Source of the DNA: JBBSVE01 sp038233815
GTDB lineage: Bacteria > Pseudomonadota > Alphaproteobacteria > Rhodobacterales > Rhodobacteraceae
Length of the DNA stretch: 29,213 nucleotides
Reading direction: 5' to 3'
Assembly: GCA_038233815.1 (NCBI GenBank)
Contig: JBBSVE010000021.1
Coordinates: 1-29,213 of the forward strand
In this document: one piece after another, positions 1 through 10,900 of the stretch
Layout: the number at the start of each line of letters is the position of its first letter
Numbering within the stretch: position 1 is the first letter of the stretch
Program-made: the position numbers and the translations under genes
Notes under the pieces: model-generated
Told to the model about the DNA's origin: nothing
What the model saw: the letters and a program-made list of their open reading frames with translations, nothing else
Database searches by the model: none

Positions 1-477
1 ACCTTCGCCGCCGTCCGCACCACGGCGATGGTCCTGCTGGTGATCGGATGCGCTGCGGCCTTCGGCTGGCTGCTGGCCTACACCCGCGTTCCGACCTCCA
101 TGGTGGTCGCCATCAAGAGCATTTCGGACAATCCCTATGTGATCCTGCTGCTGCTGAATGTGGTGCTGCTGATCCTTGGCACCTTCATGGACATGTCGCC
201 GCTGATCGTCATCACGACGCCGATCTTTTTGCCCGTCGCCACCGCCTTCGGCATCGACCCCGTGCATTTCGGCGTGATCCTGATCCTCAACCTCGGCATC
301 GGGCTTTGCACCCCGCCGGTGGGGGCGGTGCTGTTCGTCGGCTGTGCGGTGGGCAAAATCTCCATCTGGGACGCGATGAAGACGATCTGGCCGTTCTACG
401 GCGCCGCCGTCGCGGTGCTGCTGCTCGTGACCTATATTCCCGGCCTGTCGCTCTGGCTGCCCCATCTCTTCCACTAG
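1..477 (+). CDS. TRAP transporter large permease (DctM family), C-terminal part
   Basis: The reading frame is open from the first base, so the gene begins outside the window and only its last 158 residues are seen. These are strongly hydrophobic, with several membrane segments, and include a stretch reading GTFMDMSPLIVITTPIFLP followed by HFGVILILNLGIGLCTPPVG. The F-G-V-I-x-x-x-N-x-x-I-G-x-x-T-P-P-x-G pattern is typical of DctM/SiaM-type large membrane subunits of TRAP transporters. These work with a small permease and a periplasmic binding protein to import organic and sugar acids using an ion gradient. The gene ends 10 bases before kdgF, so this transporter probably imports the uronates degraded by the genes that follow. 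That substrate is inferred from context. The small subunit and binding protein should lie just upstream. Confidence 0.9.
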   Translation, partial: TFAAVRTTAMVLLVIGCAAAFGWLLAYTRVPTSMVVAIKSISDNPYVILLLLNVVLLILGTFMDMSPLIVITTPIFLPVATAFGIDPVHFGVILILNLGIGLCTPPVGAVLFVGCAVGKISIWDAMKTIWPFYGAAVAVLLLVTYIPGLSLWLPHLFH

Positions 478-487
478 AAAGCTCCTC

Positions 488-793
488 ATGACCTATCCTG
501 TCGTTCCGACCGATCCCGGCGTCACGCGTCAGGTTCTGGCCCAGTCGCCCGAGATGATGGTGGTCGTCTTCCGCTTCGAGACGGGCGCGGAGGGCAAGCT
601 CCACGACCACCCCCACGTGCAGTCGACCTACGTGGAAACGGGCCGCTTCCGTTTCACCGTGGGCGGGGCTGCCCATGACATCGGCCCGGGCGACAGCCTC
701 GTCATCCCCTCCGGCGCGCGGCACGGCTGCGAATGTCTGGAGGCGGGCACGCTGATCGACGGCTTCACCCCGCGCCGCGACGATTTTCTCTGA
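488..793 (+). CDS. kdgF: KdgF-like cupin, unsaturated uronate ring-opening enzyme
   Basis: A 101-residue single-domain cupin. The metal-binding cupin motif 1 is visible as H39, H41 (or H43) and Q45 within LHDHPHVQSTYVETGRF. Motif 2 is visible around PGDSLVIPSGARHG, with H79 as the fourth ligand. Known KdgF proteins are about this long. They speed the linearisation of 4,5-unsaturated galacturonate or guluronate-type monomers to 5-keto-4-deoxyuronate, the substrate of KduI. The next gene is kduI, 11 bases downstream, which strongly supports the call. The bases before the ATG (gaaagctcctc) hold only a poor Shine-Dalgarno match, so translation may depend on coupling to the upstream permease gene. 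A generic cupin with another role is possible but less likely here. Confidence 0.82.
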   Translation: MTYPVVPTDPGVTRQVLAQSPEMMVVVFRFETGAEGKLHDHPHVQSTYVETGRFRFTVGGAAHDIGPGDSLVIPSGARHGCECLEAGTLIDGFTPRRDDFL

Positions 794-804
794 AAGGACC
801 CCCC

Positions 805-1629
805 ATGCAGAAGACCGAAACCCGCTACGCCATCGACCCCGCCAGCGCGAAGGCCCTCGATACCGATGGGCTGCGCCGTCATTTCCACGTGGGCGACCTC
901 TTCGCCGAAGGGGAGGTCCGCCTCGTCTACAGCCACTACGACCGGCTGATCGTAGGCTCCGCGGTGCCGGGGGGGCAGACCCTGACGCTCGACCATGTGG
1001 AGGAGACCGGGACGCCCGGCTTTCTCGACCGGCGCGAGATGGGCGTGCTCAATATCGGCGAGGCGGGAACGGTCCGCGTCGGCGGCGAGACGCATGATCT
1101 GGGCCGGGGCGAGGTGCTCTATATCGGCATGGGCGCGGGGCCAGTGGCGTTCGGGGGTGCGGGGCGCTTCTACATCCTGTCCGCGCCTGCGCACCGGACC
1201 TGCCCCACGCGCCGCATCACCCGGACCGACGCGCGCCGGGTGGAGCTTGGCTCCCGCGAGACGGCGAACGAGCGGGTCATCATCCAGTTCCTCCACCCCG
1301 AGGTGATCGAGACCTGCCAGCTGGTGATGGGCTATACCGAGTTCCAGCCCGGCAGCCTCTGGAACACGATGCCCGCCCATCTCCATGACCGGCGGATGGA
1401 GGCCTATCTCTATTTCGACCTTCCCGATGAGGCCCGCGTCTTCCACTTCATGGGCCAGCCGGAGGAGACGCGCCATATCGTGATGGCCAACGAGGAGGTC
1501 GTGATCTCCCCCCCCTGGTCGATCCACTGCGGCGCGGGCACGGCGCCCTACACGTTTTGCTGGGCGATGGCGGGCGACAACGTCGACTTCACCGACATGG
1601 ACATGGTGCCGATGGGGTCGCTGCGGTGA
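805..1629 (+). CDS. kduI: 5-keto-4-deoxyuronate isomerase (4-deoxy-L-threo-5-hexosulose-uronate ketol-isomerase)
   Basis: A 274-residue protein beginning MQKTETRYAIDP, near the usual KduI length. It isomerises 5-keto-4-deoxyuronate to 2,5-diketo-3-deoxygluconate in the cytoplasm. The zinc site expected for the family is seen as H192, H194 and E199 (HLHDRRME) plus H241 (WSIHCG). The ending, FCWAMAGDNVDFTDMD, is also typical. The reading frame stays open upstream to an ATG at 733, but that lies inside kdgF. The ATG at 805 is preceded by AAAGGA at good spacing and matches known starts. The stop codon overlaps the GTG start of kduD by three bases, so the two are probably translationally coupled. 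Confidence 0.95.
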   Translation: MQKTETRYAIDPASAKALDTDGLRRHFHVGDLFAEGEVRLVYSHYDRLIVGSAVPGGQTLTLDHVEETGTPGFLDRREMGVLNIGEAGTVRVGGETHDLGRGEVLYIGMGAGPVAFGGAGRFYILSAPAHRTCPTRRITRTDARRVELGSRETANERVIIQFLHPEVIETCQLVMGYTEFQPGSLWNTMPAHLHDRRMEAYLYFDLPDEARVFHFMGQPEETRHIVMANEEVVISPPWSIHCGAGTAPYTFCWAMAGDNVDFTDMDMVPMGSLR

Positions 1630-2351
1630 ACCCCTTCTCGCTGGAGGGGCGAACGGCCCTTGTGACCGGCGCCAACACCGGGATCGGGCAGGCCATCTCG
1701 GTGGCGATGGGGCGGGCCGGGGCGCATGTGATCTGCGCGGGCCGCCGGAGTTGCGCCGACACGGTGGCGATGATCGGGGAGGCGGAGGATCTGACGCTCG
1801 ATCTGGCCGACCCGATGGCCGCCAAAGACGTGTTCGCGGACCGGGAGATCGACATCCTGGTGAACAACGCGGGCATCATCCGACGCGGCGACTCGGTCGA
1901 TTTCACCGAGGCCGACTGGGACGCGGTGATGGACGTGAACCTCAAGGCGCTGTTCTTCACCTGTCAGGCCTTCGCGAAAGCCGCCTTGCCGCGCGGGCGG
2001 GGGGCGATCGTCAACGTGGCCTCGCTCCTGTCGTTTCAGGGCGGCATCCGGGTGCCGTCCTACACGGCGGCCAAGCACGGTGTGGCGGGGCTGACGAAGA
2101 TCCTCGCCAACGAATGGGCGGCGCGCGGTCTCAACGTCAATGCCATCGCACCGGGCTACGTGGAGACGAACAACACCGAGGCATTGCGCGCCGATCCTGA
2201 CCGCAGCGAGGCGATCCTCGCCCGCATCCCCGCCGGACGCTGGGGCACGCCGGGCGACATCGCGGAGGTGGCGGTGTTCCTCGCCAGCCCCGCCGCCGCC
2301 TACATCAACGGCGCAGTGCTGAATGTCGACGGCGGCTGGCTCGCCCGCTGA
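1626..2351 (+). CDS. kduD: 2-dehydro-3-deoxy-D-gluconate 5-dehydrogenase (SDR)
   Basis: A 241-residue short-chain dehydrogenase. It reduces 2,5-diketo-3-deoxygluconate to KDG with NAD(P)H. The nucleotide-binding glycine motif TGANTGIG lies at residues 14-21, the NNAG motif follows near residue 80, and the catalytic S133, Y146 and K150 are in place. The end, INGAVLNVDGGWLAR, matches KduD proteins. I chose the GTG at 1626, overlapping the kduI stop, because VNPFSLEGRTALVTG places the glycine motif at the usual distance from the start. The frame is open further up, but that part is kduI in another frame. Gene order kdgF-kduI-kduD makes a complete route from unsaturated uronate to KDG. Confidence 0.93.
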   Translation: MNPFSLEGRTALVTGANTGIGQAISVAMGRAGAHVICAGRRSCADTVAMIGEAEDLTLDLADPMAAKDVFADREIDILVNNAGIIRRGDSVDFTEADWDAVMDVNLKALFFTCQAFAKAALPRGRGAIVNVASLLSFQGGIRVPSYTAAKHGVAGLTKILANEWAARGLNVNAIAPGYVETNNTEALRADPDRSEAILARIPAGRWGTPGDIAEVAVFLASPAAAYINGAVLNVDGGWLAR

Positions 2352-2375
2352 ATTGCGTCTCAAAGAAGGCCCGCC

Positions 2376-3785
2376 ATGACCTCTGACCTGCCCCGCCTCG
2401 CACCCGCCGCCACCACCGACCGCCCGCCTGTTCGGATGATGCATCTGGGCCCCGGCGCCTTCTTCCGCGCGTTTCTCGTGCCGTGGGTCGCGGAGGCCGG
2501 GGGCCGGGGTGTCACCGGCGTCAGCCTGCAGAGCACCGGCACCCGCGACGCGCTGCGCCCCCAGGATTTCGTCTATACCGCCGTCGAGATGGGGCCGGAG
2601 GGCGAGTGCGCGAAGACGGTGGAGGCGCTGCGCGACATCCTCGTCGCCCCCGAAGACCCGGAAGCGGTGCTGGCCGCGATGGCGGCGGAGGAGGTGCGGA
2701 TTGTTACCCTCACCGTGACCGAGAAGGGCTATTGCCACGACCCCGCGACCGGGCGGCTGAACCCGGACCATCCCGACATCGGGCATGACGTGGCGCATGC
2801 GCTGCCCCGGTCCGCCCCCGGCTATCTGGTGCGCGCGCTGGAACGGCGGCGGGCGGCGGGTCTGGCGCCGTTCACGGTGCTCAGTTGCGACAACCTGCCC
2901 CACAACGGGGCGGTGACGCGCGGCGTCGTGATCGACCTTGCCCAGCTGATCGACCCCGCACTGGCGGACTGGATCGGGGCGGAGGTCGCGTTCCCCTCCT
3001 CCATGGTGGACCGGATCGTGCCCGCCACCACGCCAGAGGATATCGCCCGGATCGACGCCCTGACCGGCCGCCACGACGCGGCCCCGGTCAAGCACGAGCC
3101 GTTCCGCCAGTGGGTGATCGAGGACCGCTTCCCGTCCGGGCGCCCCGACCTCGGCGCGGTCGGCGTGCAGATGGTGGCCGACGTGGGCCCGTTCGAGGCG
3201 ATGAAGCTTCGGATGCTCAACGGCACCCATTCAGGCCTGGCCTATGTGGGCTATCTCTCCGGCCACCGGTTCATCGCGGATGCGGTGGCCGATCCGGCCT
3301 TGGCGGGGTTCGTGCGCCACCTCTGGGCGCGGGAGATCATTCCCGCGCTCGACCCGCCGCCCGGAACCTCGCTGCCGGATTATGCGGACGCGCTGATGGA
3401 CCGCTACGCCAATCCCTCGATCCGCCATTCCACTTGGCAGATCGCCATGGACGGCAGCCAGAAGTTGCCGCAGCGCATCTTGGGCACGCTCGCCGACGGG
3501 CTGGAGGCGGGACGCTCCGTCGACGGCCTGCTGCTCGTCGTGGCGGCATGGATGCGCTATGTCGGCGGGGTGGACGAAGCAGGCGCGGCAATCGAGGTGA
3601 AAGACCCGCTCGCCCCCCGCCTGCGCGCCTTGTCGGAGGGGGCGGACCCGGTCGCGGCACTCCTGTCGGTGCGCGAGGTGTTCGCCCCCGACCTCGCCCG
3701 CCGGATCTGCGGACCGCTTGGCCCGATTTACGCGGGGATCGTGGAACACGGCGCGCGCGCCATGGCGGAAAGGATCGCACGATGA
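2376..3785 (+). CDS. uxuB: Fructuronate reductase (D-mannonate oxidoreductase), mannitol dehydrogenase family
   Basis: A 469-residue member of the polyol-specific long-chain dehydrogenase family. The N-terminal Rossmann part shows HLGPGAFFRAF and the TEKGYC motif. The C-terminal catalytic domain has K277, N282 and H285 in KLRMLNGTH, which matches the family's K-x4-N-x2-H catalytic pattern. Members reduce fructuronate to mannonate (UxuB), or act on tagaturonate, mannitol or arabinitol. The choice of UxuB rests on overlap with uxuA, whose substrate is mannonate, and on the uronate genes upstream. A good AAGAAGG ribosome site precedes the ATG. The start of uxuA overlaps its stop by four bases (ATGA). 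Confidence 0.88.
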   Translation: MTSDLPRLAPAATTDRPPVRMMHLGPGAFFRAFLVPWVAEAGGRGVTGVSLQSTGTRDALRPQDFVYTAVEMGPEGECAKTVEALRDILVAPEDPEAVLAAMAAEEVRIVTLTVTEKGYCHDPATGRLNPDHPDIGHDVAHALPRSAPGYLVRALERRRAAGLAPFTVLSCDNLPHNGAVTRGVVIDLAQLIDPALADWIGAEVAFPSSMVDRIVPATTPEDIARIDALTGRHDAAPVKHEPFRQWVIEDRFPSGRPDLGAVGVQMVADVGPFEAMKLRMLNGTHSGLAYVGYLSGHRFIADAVADPALAGFVRHLWAREIIPALDPPPGTSLPDYADALMDRYANPSIRHSTWQIAMDGSQKLPQRILGTLADGLEAGRSVDGLLLVVAAWMRYVGGVDEAGAAIEVKDPLAPRLRALSEGADPVAALLSVREVFAPDLARRICGPLGPIYAGIVEHGARAMAERIAR

Positions 3786-4936
3786 GGGAGACATGGCGCT
3801 GGTATGGGGATTTCGACCGCATCACCCTGCCCGAGATCGCACAGACCGGGGCCGCGGGCATCGTCACCGCACTCCATGAGGTGCCCTACGGCGAGGTCTG
3901 GCCGCAGCACACCATCGCCGACCGCACGCGCCGGATCGCGGCCGCGGGCTTCACCTGGGACGTGGTGGAGAGCCTGCCGATCCACGATGCGATCAAGCGC
4001 GGCGAGGGCGACCTCTCGCGATTGTTCGAGAATTACCGTCAGTCGATGGCGAACCTCGCTGCCGAAGGTGTGCGCACGGTCTGCTACAACTTCATGCCGG
4101 TGTTGGACTGGACCCGCACCGACCTCGCCGCCCCGGTGGCGCGCGGGGGAAGCTGCCTGCGCTTTTCCGCCCCCAAGATGGCCGCATTCGAGATCCACAT
4201 GATGGGCCGCGACGCCGCGCGCGAGGATTATTCCCCTGAGGCGATTGCGGCCGGCGACAGCTGGTTTCAGCGCGCGCCGGAGGCCGAACGCACCGGCCTT
4301 CTGGGCGCGATCATGGCGGGTCTGCCCGGCGCCTACGACCGGTTCGACATTCCCGAACTGAAGTCCGCCCTCCACCGCTATGACGGCATCGGGCGCGACA
4401 CGCTGCGCGCCAACTACAAGCGGTTCCTGGAGGAGATCATTCCTGCCGCCCACGACCTCGGGATGCGGTTCTGTGTGCATCCCGACGATCCGCCCCGCGA
4501 CATCATGGGCCTGCCGCGAATTGTGTCGGATGCCGACGACATCGCGTGGATCATGGCAGCGGTGGATGCGCCGGAAAACGGGTTGACGCTGTGCTCCGGC
4601 TCGCTCGGCGCCAATCCGGCCAACGACGTGCCGGGAATCGCCGGGCGCTTTGCCGACCGCATCCATTTCGCGCATCTGCGCAATGTGAGGAAAGACCCCG
4701 ACGGCTCGTTCGAGGAGGCGGCCCATCTCGACGGCGACACGGACATGGTGGCGCTGATCGGCGCGCTCCTGGACGGGGAGGGCGGGCGCGACATTCCGTT
4801 CCGCCCCGATCACGGCCACGACCTTCTGGGCGACGCGGACCGCAACGCCCATCCGGGCTATCCGCTGATCGGCCGTATGCGGGGGCTGGCCGAACTGCGC
4901 GGCGTGATCCGGGCGCTGGGTCACGCCCGGACCTGA
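3782..4936 (+). CDS. uxuA: Mannonate dehydratase
   Basis: A 384-residue protein close to the normal UxuA length, starting MRETWRWYGDFDRI. It dehydrates D-mannonate to KDG and depends on a divalent metal. Family hallmarks include the N-terminal WRWYG, the metal-site segment FCVHPDDPP with C231 and H233, and the late PDHGHDLLGD. The TIM-barrel fold of the xylose isomerase-like superfamily is expected. The ATG at 3782 overlaps the uxuB stop, so the two genes are coupled. The gene ends only two bases before the stop of the cyclic glucan synthase gene on the other strand, leaving no room for a conventional terminator between the two genes. Confidence 0.95.
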   Translation: MRETWRWYGDFDRITLPEIAQTGAAGIVTALHEVPYGEVWPQHTIADRTRRIAAAGFTWDVVESLPIHDAIKRGEGDLSRLFENYRQSMANLAAEGVRTVCYNFMPVLDWTRTDLAAPVARGGSCLRFSAPKMAAFEIHMMGRDAAREDYSPEAIAAGDSWFQRAPEAERTGLLGAIMAGLPGAYDRFDIPELKSALHRYDGIGRDTLRANYKRFLEEIIPAAHDLGMRFCVHPDDPPRDIMGLPRIVSDADDIAWIMAAVDAPENGLTLCSGSLGANPANDVPGIAGRFADRIHFAHLRNVRKDPDGSFEEAAHLDGDTDMVALIGALLDGEGGRDIPFRPDHGHDLLGDADRNAHPGYPLIGRMRGLAELRGVIRALGHART

Positions 4937-4938
4937 CC

Positions 4939-7900
4939 TCAGCCGAGATCGAAGCGACCGTCCGGCCCGCTTGTCCGTCCGTTCACGGTGACGCGCAGGC
5001 CATCCGCGTCGCGCGTCACCGCAATTTCGTGCACCGTCCCGCGGTGGCGCAGCTTCGCGCTGTAGCCGGGCCAGTCGTCGGGGATCGCGGGGGCCACGCG
5101 CAGATGCGTGCCATCCTCGAGCGTGATGCCGAGGATCGCTTCCGTCGCCGCGCGGAAGATCCAGCCCGCCGAGCCGGTATACCACGTCCAGCCGCCGCGC
5201 CCGATCTTGTCCGCCGCGCCGTAGACGTCGGCGGCGACGACGTAGGGCTCGACCCGGTAACGCTCCGCCGCTTGCTGCGTCAGGGCATGGCTGATCGGGT
5301 TGACGAGGTCGAGCATCTCCACCGCCTCGCGCCCGCGCCCCATGCGACCCAGCGCATAGATCATCCAGGCGGCGGCATGGGTATATTGCCCGCCGTTTTC
5401 GCGCACGCCGGGGGGATAGCCCTTGATGTAGCCCGGCTCCTTGTCGGTCTTGTCGAACGGCGGGGTGAAGAGCCGCAGCACGCCCTCGTCCCGGTCGGCC
5501 AGATGGGCCAGCGCGCTGTCCATCGCGACGGTCGCGCGGTCCGGGTCGGCCACGCCGGAGATCGCGGACCAGGATTGGGCGATGGAATCGATCCGGCATT
5601 CCTCGCTCTCGGAGGAGCCCAAGGGTGTCCCGTCGTCGTAATAGCCGCGCCGATACCAGTCCCCGTCCCATGCGGCTTCCAACGCGGCACCCAGCGTTTC
5701 GCGGTGCGCCTTCCATGTCTGCACGCGTGCGACGTCGCCGCGTGCTTGCGCCAGCGGCACAAACGCATCCAGCGTCGTGGCGAGGAACCAGCCGAGCCAG
5801 ACCGACATGCCTTGCCCCGCCTCCCCCACCCGGTTCATCCCGTCGTTCCAGTCGCCGCCCAGCATCAGGGGCAGCCCCCGCTCCCCGGTCCGTTTGATGG
5901 CGAGGTCCAAGGCACGGGCGCAATGGTCGTAGAGCGGGGCCGTCTCCTCCGCCCGCTCGGGGGTGAAGAAGGCGTCATGCTCGCCCGGGTCCAGCGGCTT
6001 GCCCTGCAGGAACGGCACCGGCTCGTCCAGAAGCGCCGTCTCGCCGGTCACCGCGACGTAATGCGCGGTCACGTGCCCGAGCCATACCACATCGTCGGAG
6101 ATCGTGGTGCGCACCCCGGCCCCGGTCGCGGGCAGCCACCAGTGCTGGACGTCGCCCTCCACGAACTGCCGCCCCGCCGCCTCCAGGATCTGCGCGCGCG
6201 CAAGCGTGCTGTCGTGGAGCAGCAGCGCCGCTGTATCCTGCAACTGGTCGCGAAAGCCGGTCGCACCGGAGGCCTGATAGAAGGCGCTTCGCGCGCGGAC
6301 CCGGCACGACAGCGCCTGATAGGGCAGCCATGCGTTGACCATCAGGTCGAGCTTCTCATCGGGAGTCTTGACCTGCAATGCGCCGAGGAACTCGCCCCAC
6401 TCCGCCCGGGCGGCGTCGCGCGCTGCGACATGGGCCCCGGGCGCGCGGGCGGCACGCATGACCCCGGCGATCTCGCCCTCCGGCGCGTTGGCCAGCACCA
6501 GCGTGAGGTCGGCGGTGGCGCCGGGTGCGATCTCGATCCGCGTCAGAAGGGCGGCACAGGGATCGCCGGGGCGGCTGGTCCCCACGGCATCGGCAGGCCA
6601 GACGCCCGCCATCGCTTCGGGGCGCGTGACCGGACGGCCCGCGCCGAAGAACGCGGCGCGCGAGGTCAGGTGGGCGGCCACCGGCGTGTCCCATCCGAAG
6701 GCCGCGACGCGGTCGCCGAAGTCCGGGCTGAAGGGATTGCGGGCGGTGATCGCCTGCAGGCCCGCGTCGAACCCGGTGGCGATCATGGCAGCACTGCCCG
6801 ACGGATCGTTGCCGAGCCGCATTTCCGCGAACGCGGCACAGTCGATCCGGAGCGTCCGGTCGGTGATGTTGCGCAGGGTGACATGCGTCAGTTTCGCGGA
6901 CACCGTCTCGGCCAGCATCTGTACCGCCGTCACCTCGAGCCAGTCGGTCCAGCTTCGGAATTCGGACGCGCCCATGCCGTGGCGGGCCTCGTGGATCGCG
7001 GCCGGATCGTCGGACAGGGCGGCGAACGGCGTGGCCATCCGGCCCGTCGCGTGATCGCGCAGGAAGATCCCCTCCACCGGGCGGTTGATGACGGGATCGT
7101 TGCTCCACGGCGTAATCTGGTAATCGCGCGAGTTCGCGGCCCAGGTGTAGCCCGCCCCCTCCGCGCTGATGTGAAAGCCGAAATCCGGGCGCCCGATGAC
7201 GTTGATCCATGGATGCGGCGTGTGCATCCCGTGGCGCAGGCGGACGACATATTCGCGCCCGTCCACCGAAAAGCCGCCGTAGCCGTTCCAGAAGGCCAGC
7301 GCCTCCTCGGGAAAGTCGCGGGGCGCGCGGGTGTCGGCGCGGCGCGTCGGCGCTGGCAGCAGGCGCGGGCCTTCATCCTCGCGCGGCTGGGGCGGCTGGG
7401 CGGCGCGGAACCGGCGGAGGTGCTCGGCCAGATTGCCGTTCCGGGTGTGCAGCACGATCCGCCCCGCCGCGAGGAGGAGGCGCCAGTCCTCGTCCGTCAT
7501 CCGGTCGCGGCGCAGGGTGAAGACATGCGCGCGCCCGGCCTCGCCGTAGCTCGCCTGCGAGGCCGCGGCGGCCATCTGGTTGAGCCCGTTCTGCAGGTCC
7601 TGCACATAGCTCGACGCGCGCTCGTTCAGGATGACCAGATCGGCCGACACACCGCGCGCGCGCAGGAATTCCTGCAGGCGCAGCATCTTGCCCACGATCG
7701 GCAGGTCCACGTCGGTATCGGTGCGGATCACCATGATCGGATGGTCGCCCGAGATGCCGAAGGCCCAGAGCCGCGATTGCGGGCTTAGCGCCGCTGCAAT
7801 GGTCCGGTCCTGCGCTGCAAGCCGGTTGTCGGGATAGATCAGCAGCGCCGCGATCTGGCGGAAGAGCGCCGCCTCCTCCAGCGTGGTGTCGAGGTGGCGC

Positions 7901-10900
7901 AACTGGACCTGGCTGTGGGTCCATGCGAGGCGGGCCTCATGCTCGAACACCTCGGCGCGGCTGTAGTGATGGAGCGCGCGATCGAGATCGTCCGCCGTCT
8001 CGGCAACGGCGGTCCAGAAGGTGAGCGAGACCTCCTTGCCGGGCGCCAGCCGGACCTCGCGCCGGAGCGAGAAGATCGGATCGAGCGTGAAGCCGGAGGT
8101 GCCCTGGAACGTCGCTCCTGCGTCGAAGGCGGCGGCGGTTGCCAGATCGCGCCCGCGCCCGATGAAGGCACGGCGGTCGGTCTCTGCCTGCACGGCAGGT
8201 CCGTCGACGCCGCCACAAAGAAGGTGCACGAGATGGAGCGGCGTGTCCGAAGCCGTGCGCACATTGCGCCGCGCCGTGATGGCCGACCCGTCCCGGATCA
8301 CTTCGGTGCGCACGAACATCTTGGAAAACGCCGGGTGCGCCGCATCGGCGGCGTCTGTATCGAGCACGATCTCGCCGTAGCTGGTCACATCGAAGGTGCG
8401 CGGCGCGGCGCCGGTGTTGCGCAGCGTCAGGCGGTGACCCACGGCATGGGCTTCGGACGCGACGATGACCTCCAGATGGGATTCGATCCCCTCCACGCGT
8501 TTGACGAACTCCGCCTTGTGGTCGGAGAAGATCGCCTCCGCCCGCTCTCCCGGGGCGGCACGGGGGGCGGCTGTGGCGGACCACCAATGACCGCTCTGGG
8601 TGTCACGCAGGAACAGGAAGATGCCGCCCTGTTCGCCCGCGGGACCGGCCCGCCAGCGCGTCACGGCGCGCGCGCCCAGACGCAGGGAGCCCGCCCCTGT
8701 CGCGCTGACCATTGCGGCGAGGCCGCCGTTCGACATCACACCCACTGCGGGCTCGGCGTCGATCGGATCGTGGATCACGGTCTGGGCGATGGGGTTCACG
8801 TCGGCGTCGGTCGCGGCGCGGTCCTCGCCCATCGCGGAGCGGACGATCGGCACCACGTCGCTCGGTGCGCGTTCCTGGAGCAGCAATTCCGACGCCTGGA
8901 TGACCGGGTCGCTGTGGAACCGGTCGCGGTGGATGCCCTTCAGGACCGCATTGGCCACGGCGCAGATCGACATGCCCTGATGGTGCGACATCACGGTGCG
9001 GACCACGACGTGATCCTCGCCCTCCGGCATCCTGCGTGGGGTGAAATCCACCGCGTCGAAAAAGCCGTGCGGCCCGCGCGCGCCCAGCGCCTCCAGCGCC
9101 GCAAGGTTCGCGAGCGCCGCATGCGGGCGCAGCTGTGCTGCCAGCAGGCTCGCGTAGGGGGCCACCACGCGCTCTCCGCCGGTCATCCGTTTCAGCGCCA
9201 GTTCCGGCGCCCCGAAGGCGAGATACTGGTAGTTGAGATCGCCGTCGCGCGCGTTGAAGGCGCTCTCCGAGATGCCCCAAGGCAGGCCCAGCTTGCGCCC
9301 GTAAGCGATTTGCCGCGCGATGGCCGTCATGCAGGATTCGTTCAGGATCGAGCCCGCGCGTTCGTGCATCACGAGTGGCGGCATCAGATATTCGAACATC
9401 GACCCCGACCAGGACAGCAGCGCACCGCCCAGGCCGAACGCGGCCACCGGGCGGCCCAGCCGGAACCAGTGCCGGTTCGCGACGTCGCCCTTGGCGATGG
9501 CGAACAGGCTCGCCAGTCGCGCCTCGGATGCCAGCAGGTCATAATGCGCGTCGTCGAGCTGCCCCGGGTCGGGCCGGTAGCCGATCGACAGAAGCCAGCT
9601 GTCGGGGTCAACGAGGAACCCGAAATCCATCGAGAAGGCGACCGCGCGGGCCCGTTCGGCCACCTGGTCGATCCTGCGGCTCAACAGCGCATTCTCCTCC
9701 GTCCGGTTCGCGGGCACGGCGAGGAGCGCCTCGCAGTTGGCCTTCAGCGCGCCGGTCCACCAGATCAGGTCGTGCGTGGCCTCGGTCGGGATTTCCGCCG
9801 CATAGGCGCGTGCGAGGCTGCGGATGTCGTCGGCCACCACCGACAGCCCGATTGCGCGGACCGGGGCCAGCTGCGGTTCCGCCAGATAAGTCGCATGGGT
9901 CCGCTCGAAGCCCTCGATCCGCTCTTCCAGCCGCCGTCGCAGCGGGCGGAGCGCGCGCCGGTCGTCGGGCACCGCGTCGAAGCTTTGGCGCACCAGCCGC
10001 AGCGTGTCGGCGACGCCCTGCGGATCGGTCAGCATATGCACCATCGGTGCTGCCGCCCACTCCTTCAGCGCGCGCGCCACCGCGACCAGATGCCCCGCGA
10101 GGTTGCCGCTGTCGACCGAGGAGACGTAGCGCGGTTCCAGCACCGCCAGCGTGCGGGTGTCATACCAGTTGTAAAGATGGCCGCGGTGCTTTTCCATCCG
10201 CGCGATGGAGCCCAGCGTCCGGTCGATGCGCCCGACCGCGTCCAGCATCCCGATCCAGCCGAAATCGCGCGCGGAGACGACCGACAGAAGGTAAAGCCCG
10301 ATGTTGGTGGGCGACGTGCGCTCCGCCAGTTTTGGCTCCGGCAGATCCTGGTAGTTGTCGGGCGGAAGGTGGTGGCTTTCCTCGGTGACGAACGCTTCGA
10401 AAAAGCGCCAGGTGGACCGCGCGATGCCGCGCAGCTCGGCCCGGTCCTCGGGGCGGATGTCGAGCGTGTCGGCCGTCTCCAGCGTCTGGCTCGCCTCACG
10501 CGCGACAAAGGGTGCGACGATCCAGAGAAGCGAGATCACGGCGGCGAGCGGCAGGTTCTGCGGGTTGATGATTGCCACCAGCGCGATGGCACCCAGCCCG
10601 ATGATCGGGGAGGCCGCCATTGCGCGGCTGTAAGCCCGCACGCTGCCCGGTGCTGCATCCGCCGCCTGCCGCGCGGTGCGCCATTCCAGCAGGTTGCGTC
10701 GGGTCACCAGCAGGCGCCAGAGCGTGCGCAGCACCGCGTCCACCATCAGCGCCGCCTGATGGCCGAGGAACGTGAGCCGCATCGCCATCGCGCAGAGCGT
10801 CCGGCCCACGTCGCGCACCAGCCGCCCCGCATACCAGAGCTGGAAGTCCATCGGCTGGTCCGGCTTCATGTTGGTGGAGACGGAGAGCAGCGCCGACAGG

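Noticed and set aside
3728..5923. A long minus-strand frame spanning uxuA and the end of ndvB.
   Set aside because: It is out of frame with ndvB and opposite uxuA. The translation has no recognisable domain.
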